From Rhinopomastus cyanomelas (Eukaryota; Chordata; Aves; Bucerotiformes; Rhinopomastidae), in NCBI GenBank assembly GCA_013400115.1, contig VXBP01002288.1:1-64000 (forward strand): DNA of 64,000 nucleotides. Direction: 5' to 3'. Numbering within the stretch: the first letter of the stretch is position 1; the number at the start of each line of letters is the position of its first letter. The translations under genes and the position numbers were made by a program. The notes under the pieces were generated by a model. That model searched no databases, was not told where the DNA came from, and saw nothing but the letters and a program-made list of their open reading frames with translations. Of the stretch, positions 23,036 to 34,929 are shown piece after piece.

Positions 23036-24799
23036 CATGGAAATTTCTGTGCACTACTGGAAGAGCTAATCACTAGAACTTGGTCTCAGGAAAAATGAGT
23101 TAATCTGTAATTTATTTATTTGTTGTGTTTTATTTATTTATCTATTGTGCTTGTTCTAAAAGCTTGACTACAACATATTTGCAAATATATGAGAGCAAAC
23201 TTTCAGCAAACTTAAATTATCATTGTCAGGTACATAGTAAGGTATAAGGTACAATTTACAAATTCATAAGTGTTTTTCAAAAAAAGGCAACACAAATTAA
23301 TAAAATCTCACTTGTGTTAATTCTAATTGGCAGCAATTTTTCCTTGTGCTATTTGTTGCACAACTGCTCTGATGGTCAATGAAGAAAGAAAAGTCCTACC
23401 ATGTTCTTGTGATCACACATTTGACCTATTTGTGTTTGTTTTAATCTCTAATTTTAATCTTATAATTTTAAATGTTAGCTTCAGGAATTTCTTGGACTTC
23501 TGGTAATTCTCAAGACAGAAGTTTAGTCTCTGTAATGATCCTCATATCTATCAACAGTCTGAAGGGTAGAGAGAAAAGTGCCATTTAAAGTACTATCTTT
23601 GCTAAGAGCAATGTTTGTTTTGGATGAGATGTGTCATACATCTTGTGTGCAGCACTGCCTGTCTGATACGTCTTGTCACATTACTTCTTCTATCATGTGT
23701 CACATTATGTAAGGTCATGCTACTTTTGCTAACAACAAGACACAAAGAACTAAAACAGCAGTGAACTGCTTGCCAGAGACCCCTTTACACTTCATCATGC
23801 TGTCTCTTGCAAGGAAGAGCAAATCGAGAGCTGCAGCAGCAAACTATGAAGCCACCTAAAGTAAATTACCAACTGTTCTAAGGACGAGAGTCAACGGACA
23901 TTTTGAAAGGTGATTTAGAGTCCACTACCAAATCCTTTACATAGATTAGGCTCCCCATTAGAAGAAAAAAAAAAAATCTAAACAAACTAAAGGAAGGTAG
24001 AGTGCCTTTTCCAATGAGTTTACAGTGCGCAAATATTTTCCAATGAGTTCACAACCAAAAGGTTCTGGTTTCATCCCATGAGAGCAGGTCTTCCTTCCTA
24101 TATTCTGAGCATCAAGTACCATACCACAGGTTACTGCATTCTAAATAGATTACACATATATTTTGCCTCTTATTTAAGTAGCAATTGCTCAGTAGTAAAT
24201 TCCTGACATCAGTAGTACTATATTGGTGTAGGTGAGAGGAGAATGAAGCATGTTTGTTTTCCTCCTACTTGCATTTGAGTTACACAACAACTTCTACAGA
24301 AGTACAAACAATAAAAGTACCGTTAAGAGCTATGCAAAGCAGACAGAAAGATCTCTGCATTAAATCTTAAAAGACAACAGTTACTGTATGTATCAGTGTC
24401 ATAGAGTTGTAGGAAATATGTGTTCCTGCAGTTTGTATCTTTTCTCTGTAATCATCTGGATGCCATGGTATCCTTAGTAGGAAATTTCTAGAATCTCCTC
24501 TGTGATCTGTGACTGAAAAGACTAGAATTGGTAATTGATGGGGTTTTGCTATTCTTGTGTACAAAGATAAATGTTAACTGAATTGCCTCAGTTGTTCAGA
24601 CTGAGAATATTCCTAAATTATGGTTGGCTAACCACCAGTCATTTTGTAGATAATTGCATCTAGGAGAAATAACCCCAGGTACCAGTACAGATGAAGTCAG
24701 ATGGCTGGAAAACAGGTCTACGAAGAAAGAGACTGAAGTCCTAGTAGACATAACGTGACCATGAGCCAGCAATGCATCCTCATAGCAAAAACAAACAAA
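23036..24799. other. No recognised gene
   Basis: There is an AT-rich TTTATTTATT patch at 23105-23150, otherwise nothing recognisable. A duplicated phrase (TTTTCCAATGAGTTTACA at 24008 and TTTTCCAATGAGTTCACA at 24037) is a local 29-base-spaced near repeat. Confidence 0.5.
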
Positions 24800-25158
24800 C
24801 GAAAAAATGGACATCAAGTCCAACCTGTTACCACAGAGCTCAAGGCTAGACCATGGCACCAAGTGCCACGTCCAATCCTGCCTTGAACAGCTCCAGAGTT
24901 GGCGACTCCACCACCTCCCTGGGCAGGCCATTCCAGTGGCCAATGACTCTCTCAGTGAAGAACTTTCTCCTCACCTCAAGCCTAAATTTCCCCTGGCGCA
25001 GCTTGAGGCTGTGTCCTCTTGTTCTGGTGCTGGCTGCCCGAGAGAAGAGAGCAACCTCCTCCTGGCCACAACCACCCCTCAGGTAGTTGTAGACAGCAAT
25101 AAGGTCTCCCCTGAGCCTCCTCTTCTCAAGGCTAAACAATCCCAGCTTTTCTACTAAT
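24800..25158 (-). mobile_element. CR1: CR1 LINE C-terminal ORF2 fragment, minus strand
   Basis: The minus strand from 25139 to 24846 is open. It encodes the CR1 ORF2 C-terminus: MFSLEKRRLRGDLIAVYNYL, then RTRGHSLKLRQGKFRLEVRR, KFFTERVIGHWNGLPREVV and ESPTLELFKAGLDVALGAMV. Open reading over about 98 codons indicates a moderately young copy. The final octamer tail is not clear at the left edge. This is a different subfamily from the 'RFHINLRRNFFTVRV' copies at 7.7, 54.8 and 60.3 kb. Confidence 0.95.
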
Positions 25159-28100
25159 CCCAGTACTTTTCTACTGAGGTATCTTCTTTAATGATTTTTA
25201 ATGAAAGTTTAAAACTATTATAAAATTATAAAGAAAGCAACAACATTTAACTAAGTCCTAAGGAAATAGTGACTATAGACAGACTGACCTCCTCCTTGGA
25301 AATTCAGCAAAGCTTCTAGACCTTGTGTTGGCATCTGTCAGTGATTTCATACATAGATAAGTGGCAGTCAAGGTTTTTCAGACCCGTCAACCACATGAGA
25401 AGAATGTATATAATACATACCCTCAGTAGATCACATTGCCTTTAGCTGCACCAGCAGAGACAGATTTTCAAATCGCTGTGGTAGCAGAAACCATCTGTGG
25501 AGCTCTAGCACGGGACAGTGATGACAAATGAGATGTGATATTGTAGATCTCACACTGGTTAATTTAGGATGAAGAAAACTAAAGCTGAAATATAGATCTG
25601 TAGTTCACACAGAACACTGAACATCTGAATCATGGAAGCACATTTCCTTTTTATCCTAATGAGAAGAGGAAAGTAGGAAACATATCTAAAAGTAAGTCTA
25701 GTGAACTGACTTTCTCCAGAAAAGACTGTCAGGCTTTGTGGGATAGGAATATGTTATTTGGAGAAGGATATTGTTTATTATTCCCTTGGAGTTTTTAAGA
25801 AAAGTGTCCTGATAGCTGTCTATGTTTGAATTCTATTACAATGCACCTTGCTCTACAAGCACAGGGGAAGGAGCCAACCAAAAGTCCCACTAGGTATGTG
25901 TTAGGTCTTGACCCTTCATTTTTTGGTGTGGCTCTTCTCTGTATTAGAAAATGCTTCTGTTTCAGACTGATTAAAAACAAAATGCAACCTAAGGATTGAG
26001 TCTGTAAAACCCATAAAGAAGAGGAAGTGACAGATTCTACTGTGAAGGTGAGAGTGAGAGTGGTGCTGTACCTTGTCTGGAAGGACAAACACCTGCATAC
26101 CTGATGAAATTTTATTTCTTCCCCAGGATACTTACATATTTTAGACTATTGCTATTTTATGCACAATCCCAGAAAACTCTGTGAAACAGAGATCATCACT
26201 CAGTTTTTCTTTCTCACATGTTCAATGTAACACTGAATCTAAATATTACTTTTCTCTATGTTATTCATCTGCTCATAATCCTTATATGTTGATTTCATTT
26301 ATTGTCCTATTTTACAATACAGGTCTTCCCAAAGGCGGATTGTCTTCTATCAGTACATAACTCTGCCAGAATGGGCTCATGAGCTGTTGGGAAATGCAAT
26401 AAACCATAATAAATAACAACAAGTGGCTAGCAGAATTACAATTTTATAGATCTGAAAGATGCTAAACACATTGTCCTGAATATGAAAAGTTTCTTTCCAC
26501 AGCCACGAATCTTCAGGTCAGTTGCTGTCTAATTCCAGTTTAAAATTTCAAGACCATTAAAAGCAGAAGAAAATATTTCAAACGTTTAATGTATAAACCC
26601 CATATTTTCTTAGATAAATAATCCAAATGCATCACTTCAAAAGTCAGTCTTCTGAAGTGAAAAAATAAACATTTCTTTTTCACTGCAAGCACATAGCAGT
26701 AGCACGCTGACTATAACTGTCTTCATGCTACAAAATCCTTGGAAAAATAATAATCTAAATTCAATATTGAAAATAATGTGTTATCATTATACACTAAGTG
26801 GATTTTAATTAAACATTGCTTTAATGAAATTATTATAGGAAATATTAAAAAGTAGCTCAGCACTTGCCACTGGTTATTTTCTTAATAAAACTGTTGTGGA
26901 AAGCTTTAATCTTTTTAAAATGCCACATATTATAAATGAAAAATTTTCCACTAATACCATTCAAACTATACACATGGAATATTTAAACCAAGGAACTGTC
27001 TGAGAGTTTTAAGTTTAGATGCGTATCCTAGGAAATATCTGAGGAAACAAAAAGGAAATTATCTAGTTTTTTTCTTCAAAGGCATTCTTTGAGTGAGTAC
27101 ACATGCACACACACACGCACATATAGATGTATGTATGTAAACATATATATACAAGTATGTAGCCACAATTTCCAGAGGGATGACTACTATTTGAGGGATA
27201 TCTCAAAATGTATCATGCCTTCCTTGTCCATGAAGCTCCACTGGAATTAAGAACTCAATCCTGTAAAAATCCATTAACTCCACTGGGAATAGGACTGTGC
27301 TTTTGCTTTCTTACATTGAAGACATAAAGCTGCCAAGGTTTTTTTGTATTGGCACTATTGCATATTCTTTTTTCATAGACATTGCCGTGTTAATTCTGCA
27401 GTCAAGAACATACACCTTAAAAACAATTAATATTTCATGTACTCTTCTTAAACAAAAAATCTCCTTCCGTGTTTTCTTGTAGTAAATACGATCTTAGTTT
27501 ATCTTTACTTGCAGTGCTCCAAAATGGAAGTAAGTTTTCTGATGTTTGTGGATTAACTCTGTGTAAAAAAACAAACAAAAAAAGAATATTAAAAGAAAAA
27601 CAGAATATTTTTGAATACTTAACATACAAACCCCATCTTTTCTTAACCAGATAATTGAAATGTACCACTTCAAAGAATCAGTATTCTAAAGGAAATAAAC
27701 CTTTTTTATTTTTAGGGATCTCCTCAAACTCAGGTCAGCAGCAATATTCCACTCACTGTAGTCACTCACTCTATTCTTATGATTGTAGTAGTTCATGTAT
27801 TTGGAGGTGTACAGTGCAGAAACCTTAAACTGGTCATCTCGATTATTTTATGCCTTAACGAGACACCACTGCATAGAAACTCTTATGCACACTCTTCTCT
27901 TAGACTAGTACTCTCTTTTCTTAGACATTCTTAGACATTAGACGTGTGATGGGGCTTAATGCTTCCATCTGCACATGTTTATCCTCTGCAAAGACTTCAG
28001 GAGTACTTCTCAGCATCCCCTTGAAAAGTGTGTCCTCTTCTGGCTTTCTGATCCTACTTAAATAGGACTTTGTCCAAACCATACCCTTTCACAGCCGGTT

Positions 28101-28501
28101 ACACCTTTAGGTGAGAGACAGAGGGATGTGCTCACACATAACATGGAATTTGGCAAATTGAAAGGCAGAATAAATACACAGACATTGTAAAAGTAGCAGA
28201 TAACAATATTTGAGCAGTGTCTTAAATTCCCAGCCATAGAATTGAATTATGTCATCAGAGAGTACATATTTTGCACTTCTTTTATGCTGCCTCAACAACA
28301 GATACAAATTGTCATTGAAGCTACTTGGGAACATTCAGTCAGAAGGATTTTCTGATAGAATATACCCTTCTTGCAAAATTGATTTTTTTCTTAATTTATT
28401 TTGTGAACAAATATTCTATTTTTCTACTGGGAAAAATCAAACTGACAGGTCTCTAGGGTCATTACCTGGAAAGTTTTTGTCAGCTTGACTCTCTACAGGC
28501 A
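25159..28501. other. No recognised gene
   Basis: A (CA/TA)-rich patch at 27100-27155 (CACACACACACGCACATATAGATG and following, in short runs) is the only simple repeat. Open frames such as 25795-26088 minus carry no motif. Nothing else was recognised. Confidence 0.5.
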
Positions 28502-28557
28502 GAAAGTAAATTTGACAAGTGCTGGCCACGCAGAATATTAGAATATCCAACTTCTCT
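28502..28557 (+). repeat. End of contig A, duplicated at 29319-29374
   Basis: These 56 bases, starting GAAAGTAAATTTGACAAG, recur at 29319-29374 with one mismatch (GGCCACGCAG versus GGCCACACAG). Each copy touches a single N (at 28558 and 29318). This is the signature of overlapping contig ends that were not merged, not of a biological repeat. Confidence 0.9.
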
Positions 28558-28839
28558 NTTCACATTTTTCACAAACAATGCGATACTTGTTACCACTTAC
28601 TGTTCCTGTTGTGTCCTTCACGTAAAGGAAGAAAAAGATGTTCCCTTTGTATGTTTTGCAAATTTAATATTAAAGAACCATAGAACCTGTACTTTACTGT
28701 TATAAAAAAAACCCAAGGAAATCTCCATACTTAGGAGTAGCACAGAACTCAAATATTCAACAATGAATGAAGCAAATTGCAACTGAAAGCACAGCTGTAA
28801 GATAACATCTAAATCACACACTAATTTACATAATGTTCA

Positions 28840-29036
28840 GTATCACAGTATCACAGTAATGATAAGACTGGAAAAGACCTTAAAGATCATCCAGTCCAAC
28901 CTAAATCCAAATAAATCCAGTAATCCTAACATCTAACATCTAGATCATGCCACTTAGCACCTCATCCAGCCTAACCTTGAACACTTCCAGGGACGGTGAC
29001 TCAACAACCTCTGTGGGCAGCCCATTCCATTTCGAG
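28840..29036 (-). mobile_element. CR1: CR1 LINE 3' fragment, minus strand
   Basis: The tail is present on the plus strand as TATCACAGTATCACAGTAAT, followed by GACTGGAAAAGACCTTAAAG and the conserved GATCATCCAGTCCAACC. ORF2 C-terminal sequence continues to GGCAGCCCATTCCATTTCGA. It is diverged and 5'-truncated. Its last 31 bases are duplicated at 29705-29735 by the contig overlap. Confidence 0.88.
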
Positions 29037-29317
29037 CACAGAGCTGCAAATAAACGTGCTAATAGAGACTAGAAGGCTAGCTGCTTTTCCACCTCTACAA
29101 CTTCTTCACTTCTTTCCATAAAACCTGGCCAATTTTCTACTATCCTCAGATGATCAATACTCCCTAAGTGAGCCATCTTTTGAAGTACTTGAGGACATAT
29201 TAACTCCTCCTTTGATCTTTCCATGTCTCCTTTTATATATAATTGATTTTACTCTACTGAAGCTTTATTCCACCAGCTCCATTCCATTTTTATTACCCTT
29301 TATCTGACTTTGCAGAA
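29006..29317 (+). repeat. 312-base contig overlap, copy 1
   Basis: This is identical by reading to 29705-30016. It runs from AACCTCTGTGGGCAG to ATCTGACTTTGCAGAA and ends at the N at 29318. Copy 2 begins right after the N at 29704. Perfect identity together with N boundaries points to an assembly overlap. Confidence 0.92.
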
Positions 29318-29318
29318 N

Positions 29319-29703
29319 GAAAGTAAATTTGACAAGTGCTGGCCACACAGAATATTAGAATATCCAACTTCTCTGTCTCCTCTGAACTGGGACACCTTTC
29401 ATGACTGTGTTGCTAGGAGTGAGAACAAAGAAAATCTGAGTGTTCCCACTTCACCTGTTCTCCAGGAAAGCTATGGTCAATCCACTGTCAATGCAGGAAG
29501 GGGCTAATACTGAGGAAAGACAATCAGAGTAGTAGGAGATAAGCTGTAATTTTGCTTCTGCTCATATTTGGTTTGGTTTTCCTGAAAATACTTAGTTTCT
29601 TTTTATATTCCTTCCTTCCTTCCTTCCTTCCTTCCTTCCTTCCTTCCTTCCTTCCATCCTTCCTTCCTTCCTTCCGCTCTTCCGCACTTCCGCACTTCAA
29701 TAT
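29319..29703 (+). other. Assembly contig C, ends in a CCTT microsatellite
   Basis: This lies between Ns at 29318 and 29704. Its first 56 bases overlap the end of contig A (28502-28557), so it should directly follow A. Its right end is a (CCTT)n tract plus 28 bases, a typical place for short-read assembly to break. Confidence 0.85.
29610..29675 (+). repeat. (CCTT)n microsatellite
   Basis: About 16 units of TTCC/CCTT with one interruption (CCATCC at about 29655). The open frames on both strands here (SFLPSFLPSF and EGRKEGRKEG) are artefacts of the repeat. Confidence 0.97.
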
Positions 29704-29704
29704 N

Positions 29705-30016
29705 AACCTCTGTGGGCAGCCCATTCCATTTCGAGCACAGAGCTGCAAATAAACGTGCTAATAGAGACTAGAAGGCTAGCTGCTTTTCCACCTCTACAAC
29801 TTCTTCACTTCTTTCCATAAAACCTGGCCAATTTTCTACTATCCTCAGATGATCAATACTCCCTAAGTGAGCCATCTTTTGAAGTACTTGAGGACATATT
29901 AACTCCTCCTTTGATCTTTCCATGTCTCCTTTTATATATAATTGATTTTACTCTACTGAAGCTTTATTCCACCAGCTCCATTCCATTTTTATTACCCTTT
30001 ATCTGACTTTGCAGAA
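29705..30016 (+). repeat. 312-base contig overlap, copy 2
   Basis: This is identical to 29006-29317 and begins immediately after the N at 29704. Unique sequence continues from 30017 (GATAGACATTTAAAAGG). Confidence 0.92.
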
Positions 30017-31751
30017 GATAGACATTTAAAAGGATAACTTTTCTAAGCAACAAAAATTAAATATGTATCCTCATTTTGGACCACTATACACCCTGGTATC
30101 AAAGAGAAATCCTATTGAGCAATGTCTATTGCAACATTTCCTGTTTTGGTTTTTCCTGAGGAACACACAAAACCAAACAAAGTGAGTAAAGGCAAAACAT
30201 TTATACATGTAAATTTTGAAGTTCAGGACATCTGTCCAGCATAGAAACATGTTTTCCATTATACAAATCCAACAAAAACCCCACCAAACAATTACAGAGT
30301 TATGATTCCAACAAAAAGAATTGTTCACATTTCTCGCCTTTGTGCATATCCTGCTCTCTGTCTCCCATCTCTCTCTCTGTTTACAGGCCTGTAAGCATCA
30401 ATCACATAAGAACAAGAATACAACTGAAGCAGGTTTGAACATGTCGCAGGATACCTCACGTGATACTGTATTTCCTTGTTACAGACTCAAACTATGGATC
30501 CCTTGCTAAAATACATGGATATAGCTTCTCCCTTAATCTCTTGAATTTAAAGTATGATGATCTGCATTTTTAGAAAAAACACAGCATGGTTTTTGTCTCC
30601 TGCTGTAGTGTGAACAAGACAAAACAGTATCTGAATTAAAACACCAGTGAAGGTATGGCTGCATTCTGTCCCTGTATGATCAAAGGTAGCACCAGCATGC
30701 CATTCATTCAGCTGGATCTGCGGAGAGGAAGATTGTTGCATCCCTGAGTTACCATTGCTCCAAAAGTCATTTGTGCCTCTGTCACAGTAGAAGACACTTT
30801 GCACCATAAGTCTTCCCCTACCCTTGGATGCAGACTGGACCACACAAAAGCCCTTTGATGTGATATATTCTTATGCTGCTAGGTACTGTACAAAACTAGA
30901 TCAGTTTGTATAAGCACACAACTATTCTTTCCTTTCTGAACCTGGTATAAGTGCAAGCATTAGAGTAATATGTATATACAAGCAAGCCTTCAATGGCTGA
31001 AATTCTGCAAAAATGTACAACAGGAGCTTCAGATTTCAGAAGAAAAAAATTATTTTCTTGCTCCACATATTTTGGGAAGGCAGTCTTTCCAAACAAGCAA
31101 CCTGGAGAAAGCTGAATATTTTATTTGCTTTTCAGAGTACATTTTAACATGTTTGTTATTAGCAGGAAGAGTCATAAGACTAAAAAGGAAAATTGTCTTT
31201 CCAGACAACATGTATTTTAATCCACAGTAAATTTAGGAATCAGTAGAGCTTCTGAAATAAAAGGTAATTTTCTGAACAATATCTCTACTCTTCTACCTAA
31301 TTCACAACCTGATATTTTTGCCTGTATATGAGGCAAACATTTTCTCTGGATCATCATTAAAGAGACAAACAGGGGAGGAGGAAGAAAAAAAAAACTAGTT
31401 CAGATTCAGCTGCTGACAAAATGACTGATAAAATAATAGTAAAGTTAATACAGAGCTAATTGGACTGAGGAATGTAAACCCTACCTCTCTCCTCATGTCC
31501 AACTCTGGATTTGCAAGGGAAACTCTCCTGGAAGGATGCCGGCTCTCAAGTCTGCTGGATGGTCCTTGGAAAAGATAAAGGCTGCTGAGATCATACACTG
31601 ACACAAGACATGCTTTAAAAGTCCTGGTCTTGCCAGAGTCACTCCAATAGTCTAAAGCTGAAACATCAGAATTTAAGGAAAGTTGCATAAAGATCTTAGC
31701 TCAAAACCAAATTGCTTCAATGTCAGCAGCTTTTCAGTTAAATGTCTGTGT
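30017..31751. other. No recognised gene
   Basis: Short open frames on both strands have no recognised motif. No repeat family was identified. Confidence 0.5.
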
Positions 31752-31885
31752 GTGTGCATCACCACCTCCCTGGGTAATCCATTCCAGTATCCAACCACCG
31801 TCTCAGTAAAGAATTTCCTTCTAACATCCAATCTAAACCTCCCCTGATGAATCTTGAGTCCATTTCCCCTCGTCAGCTTTCCCTT
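31752..31885 (-). mobile_element. CR1: CR1 LINE ORF2 C-terminal fragment, minus strand
   Basis: The plus-strand text CACCACCTCCCTGGGTAATCC, given here in part, then ATTCCAGTATCC and AAGAATTTCCTTCTAACATC is the reverse complement of the '..RRNFFTE.V..WN.LP.EVV' coding stretch. Both ends are truncated, leaving about 130 bases. Confidence 0.88.
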
Positions 31886-34063
31886 GTTGAAAAGGCAAAA
31901 GAACCCTAAGAATTCACTTTTAGAGCTCTGCCTTTTTCTTTAGGTTCAGCAAGTCTAAACGGGTTACGACTGCTCCTTTTGCTCCAGTGACTTTCTCATT
32001 CCCCTGATAGAATAATAGCTATGGCAAGCTTACTGTTCTCGAGATCTATCTCAGTGATTTAGCAGCTCATCCTTGTTTACTTTTCCCATCTCTCTGCCAC
32101 AAAGGTGCATTCAGTCATTTAACATGCTTTGTTTCAGATACACAAAGTTAGTTTTGGTTCTTCCTCTCGCGCTCTTTAGGCTCCAAAGGAACAGACCCTG
32201 CCACTGAAAGAGGACATTTATCTTATAACTGTAGGGTTGTTGTCTGCTGCAAAGCACTTCTGTCCATGTTCTGCTTCACTAGTAAAAATGATGTGACAAG
32301 CAAGCAGAGTTGTGGGAAAGAAATCTTCACTGTGTGTTCCAAGTGATCTTGTTCTCACAGTGACAGCTTCTGAACTAGCTATTACTGTTCTGGAAAGAGA
32401 TACTGGAGTTATAGCAGGTAGCTCCAAGAAAACATTAACTTGCTGTTGAATGGAAGCCAAAAACAGGTAGAATTAAGAACTACTTGTAAAGGAAAAGAAA
32501 AAAAAAAGAAAATGTCATAATGCCATTGTTTTAATTCCCTCAGATGTCTTTGATACAGTTCAGTGTTCCCCCAGCCTCCAGAATAATATGGTAATACTGA
32601 GAAAGATAGAGAGTGAGACAATAAGGACAACCAATGGTACTGAAAAGCTGAATGTACTAATGCTCCTCACCTTGGACAATCAGTAAGGAAAGGATGCATC
32701 AGATACCTATGAAAAAGCAGTAACCTAAAGTGGGTGAAAATAATAGAAACTATTTCATCCACGCTAAGGCCATCAACTAAAACTAACAAGTAATAGATTA
32801 AAAGCAAGCTATACAGGTGCTTTCTTATACGTGTGTGTGGTGGCTGCTACCAGACATTGCAGATGCCTAAAGCTTATCAGGATTCAAAAGTAATGAGACA
32901 AATGAATGACATAAAATTGACAGGATTCTATTAAACACAAAGATACTGCCTTTCATTTAAGAGGCATAATGCACTGCTGTCTAGGGGTGTACAGCGAGCT
33001 GTCACCGTATGTTGCCCTGTTGCCTATGCAGCTGCTGTTGGTCAGTGAAGGAGTCAGAGCTAGGTGGATTTTTGCCCTGATCCAGGAACAGTGTTCTTAT
33101 GTTCACACGATTAGTGCTAGCCGCTGGGGAAGAGATATAGGCCAGCTACTATAGGTGTTATTGCAGTGCTTCAAGCATACATTCAAGTCCCTGGCAGCAT
33201 AATTCAGAACAAATCAATTAGACACTGACTTATCCTATACTGTCAGTGAAGGAGAAGTTTGGACCATATCAGGGGTCTCTAATATTTCACCATGCTGTGC
33301 TTTGATTTCTAATTTAAATAAGTGCATTTATGTTCATAAGAACATTTACCTGAAAAATGGATGCATCTTCCAAAGAGGAATACAGGAAGAAAAGCATATT
33401 GCCCACCCCTCTGAAATAATTTCTTGTAGAGCTGGGACTAGAAGTCGTATTTTCAGAGATTAACACCATTATTGTATCAAGAAGCAGCATGTTACAAAAT
33501 TCGTTGCTGCTACATTTTAATCTGATATTGATGATTCATACAAAGTCAGATAATTTCATCCCCCATACTATGATGCAAAGTTATTTCTGTCAGTTTCCAG
33601 TAACAAAGGACAAAACTATACCAGAATTCAGTATCTAACAATATTACAGCTGTAATACACTTCTTAGGATAGCCAAGATAGACTTGAAACACTGTCCCAT
33701 GTTAAATTAAAATCTTCTTTTTTTTGTTGTCGCTCATCATTAAATGTGTTGAATATTGTGTTCTTACCTGGGGAATTGGGGGAAGTTTGTAATATTTATT
33801 AAAGAAAGAACCACTCATCTCTGGGCATTTTTCTGCTGTATGTATTATTTATTTCTTGATCTATCCCTTCCCATGTTCACTCTTCACTGTCTTTAAGAAC
33901 TATGATTAATAAAACATCCCATGCTGAACAGTGTGGGTTACATTCTCCAATACATATATTCAAGCTGTTTCTATGACATATTATGGACAGATTTTTTATC
34001 ACTAAAATATTGTCTACTTTATCCATTTGTTTTACCCTTAATTTTCAGATTAATTATTCTATT
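31886..34063. other. No recognised gene
   Basis: There is a somewhat GC-richer patch at 32965-33150, with an open frame of 61 codons that I cannot relate to anything. The rest is plain AT-rich DNA. Confidence 0.45.
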
Positions 34064-34250
34064 GGGTGCACCCAGTTGGCTCAGTGGGTAGAGCATGGGA
34101 CTCTGAATTCCTGGGGTCATGGGTTCGAGCCCCATGTAGGACATCTTAAGACAGTACTGTGGGCTTACCCTGCTCCAGCGAGGAGGGGGTTGGACTTAGA
34201 TGATCTTTCAAGGTTCTTTCCAACCTGTAACCTTCTGTGATTCTGTGATC
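34064..34250 (+). mobile_element. tRNA-headed SINE with CR1-like 3' tail
   Basis: The head (about 34064-34143) is tRNA-like and closest to tRNA-Lys: GGTAGAGCATGGGACTCT matches it exactly. The RNA polymerase III A box is perfect at 34077-34088 (TGGCTCAGTGGG), and the B box at 34122-34132 (GGTTCGAGCCC) fits too. A body follows (34144-34185). The last 60 bases match a CR1 3' end: GGTTGGACTTAGATGATC, TTTCCAACC and two TTCTGTGA octamers. A tRNA head with a LINE-matching tail is the standard design of a SINE mobilised by that LINE; zebra finch TguSINE1 uses the same plan with CR1. The anticodon position reads CTG instead of CTT, and the acceptor ends do not pair, so it is not a working tRNA gene. 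Confidence 0.85.
34077..34132 (+). promoter_or_regulatory. RNA polymerase III internal promoter of the SINE
   Basis: The A box TGGCTCAGTGGG (34077-34088) fits TRGCNNAGYNGG at every position. The B box GGTTCGAGCCC (34122-34132) fits GGTTCGANNCC at every position. Their spacing is like that of a tRNA gene. The promoter could still be transcribed. Confidence 0.8.
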
Positions 34251-34350
34251 TGGTTTAGGGGTGACCTTGTAGAGTAGGACTGATGGTTGAACTTGATGAT
34301 CCCAAAGGTCTTTTCCAACCTGAATACTTCTATGATTCTATGATTCTATT
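34251..34350 (+). mobile_element. CR1: CR1 LINE 3' end directly after the SINE
   Basis: It runs from GGTTTAGGGGTGACCTTG through GAACTTGATGATCCCAAAGG to TTCTATGATTCTATGATTC. It is a separate CR1 tail lying head to tail with the SINE. The 7-mer TTCTATT occurs both just before the SINE (34057-34063) and at the end of this tail (34343-34349), which may be chance given the tail sequence. Confidence 0.9.
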
Positions 34351-34929
34351 TTCCTACATGGTTTTCAGCTGAGCATCCCAAATACTGCCTTCCTTGTGAG
34401 ATATAACTGTAGAAGAGAATTAAACAAAGTGGTTTGGAAAAAAATTCTTCATTTTGTCATTTTGGTTTTTTTAAACAATATTTAATTTATTTTTATTGTA
34501 TAAGGAAAAAAGAGGACAAAAGGTAATAAACTTCCTACAGTGTGATGTAGTATATTACACTGTGGTGGGTTCAAGACCATCATTAAAGATAAAGGAAAAG
34601 AAAACAAAGCATTTAGGTCTCGATGAGACCTCAGATAAAATTTGCCAGACAATAGACAGCTTAGGGAAAATGTAAAAGGGTTTATTAACTCTGTAACTGT
34701 ACACAGAATAGAAGAAAAGGTTAAGCAAGTTAGTGCATACAAACTAGAAACTGTGTCACAAATGCCATCACATATTCTGAGAAAAATAGAATGGGAGATC
34801 GCTATCATATCGGTCCTTGGGAAAAGAACATGTCAGTTGAGTAGAAATGAGTGCCACCACCCTCTCTATTATTCATGTTTCACCCATGCCTGAAAACTGC
34901 AGCACCCTCAGCTGTCCAGACTGGTGAAT
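34351..34929. other. No recognised gene
   Basis: AT-rich, with overlapping open frames on both strands (34482-34808 minus, 34642-34893 plus) that carry no motif I recognise. Confidence 0.5.

Larger units (their letters stand above)
28559..29317 (+). other. Assembly contig B, probably misplaced
   Basis: This segment lies between single Ns at 28558 and 29318. Its last 312 bases (29006-29317) are identical by eye to the first 312 bases of the segment after the N at 29704. Its natural right neighbour is therefore that segment and not the one now following it. It contains a minus-strand CR1 fragment at 28840-29036. Confidence 0.85.

Noticed and set aside
29006..30016. Biological segmental duplication of 312 bases
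   Set aside because: Both copies end or start exactly at single Ns and are identical. A second overlap (56 bases) interlocks with it. A contig-order error explains all of it.
34064..34143. Functional tRNA gene (Lys or Gln)
   Set aside because: The head has good A and B boxes, but the acceptor ends do not pair, the anticodon position is altered (CTG where tRNA-Lys has CTT) and it continues into a CR1-like tail. It is a SINE head.
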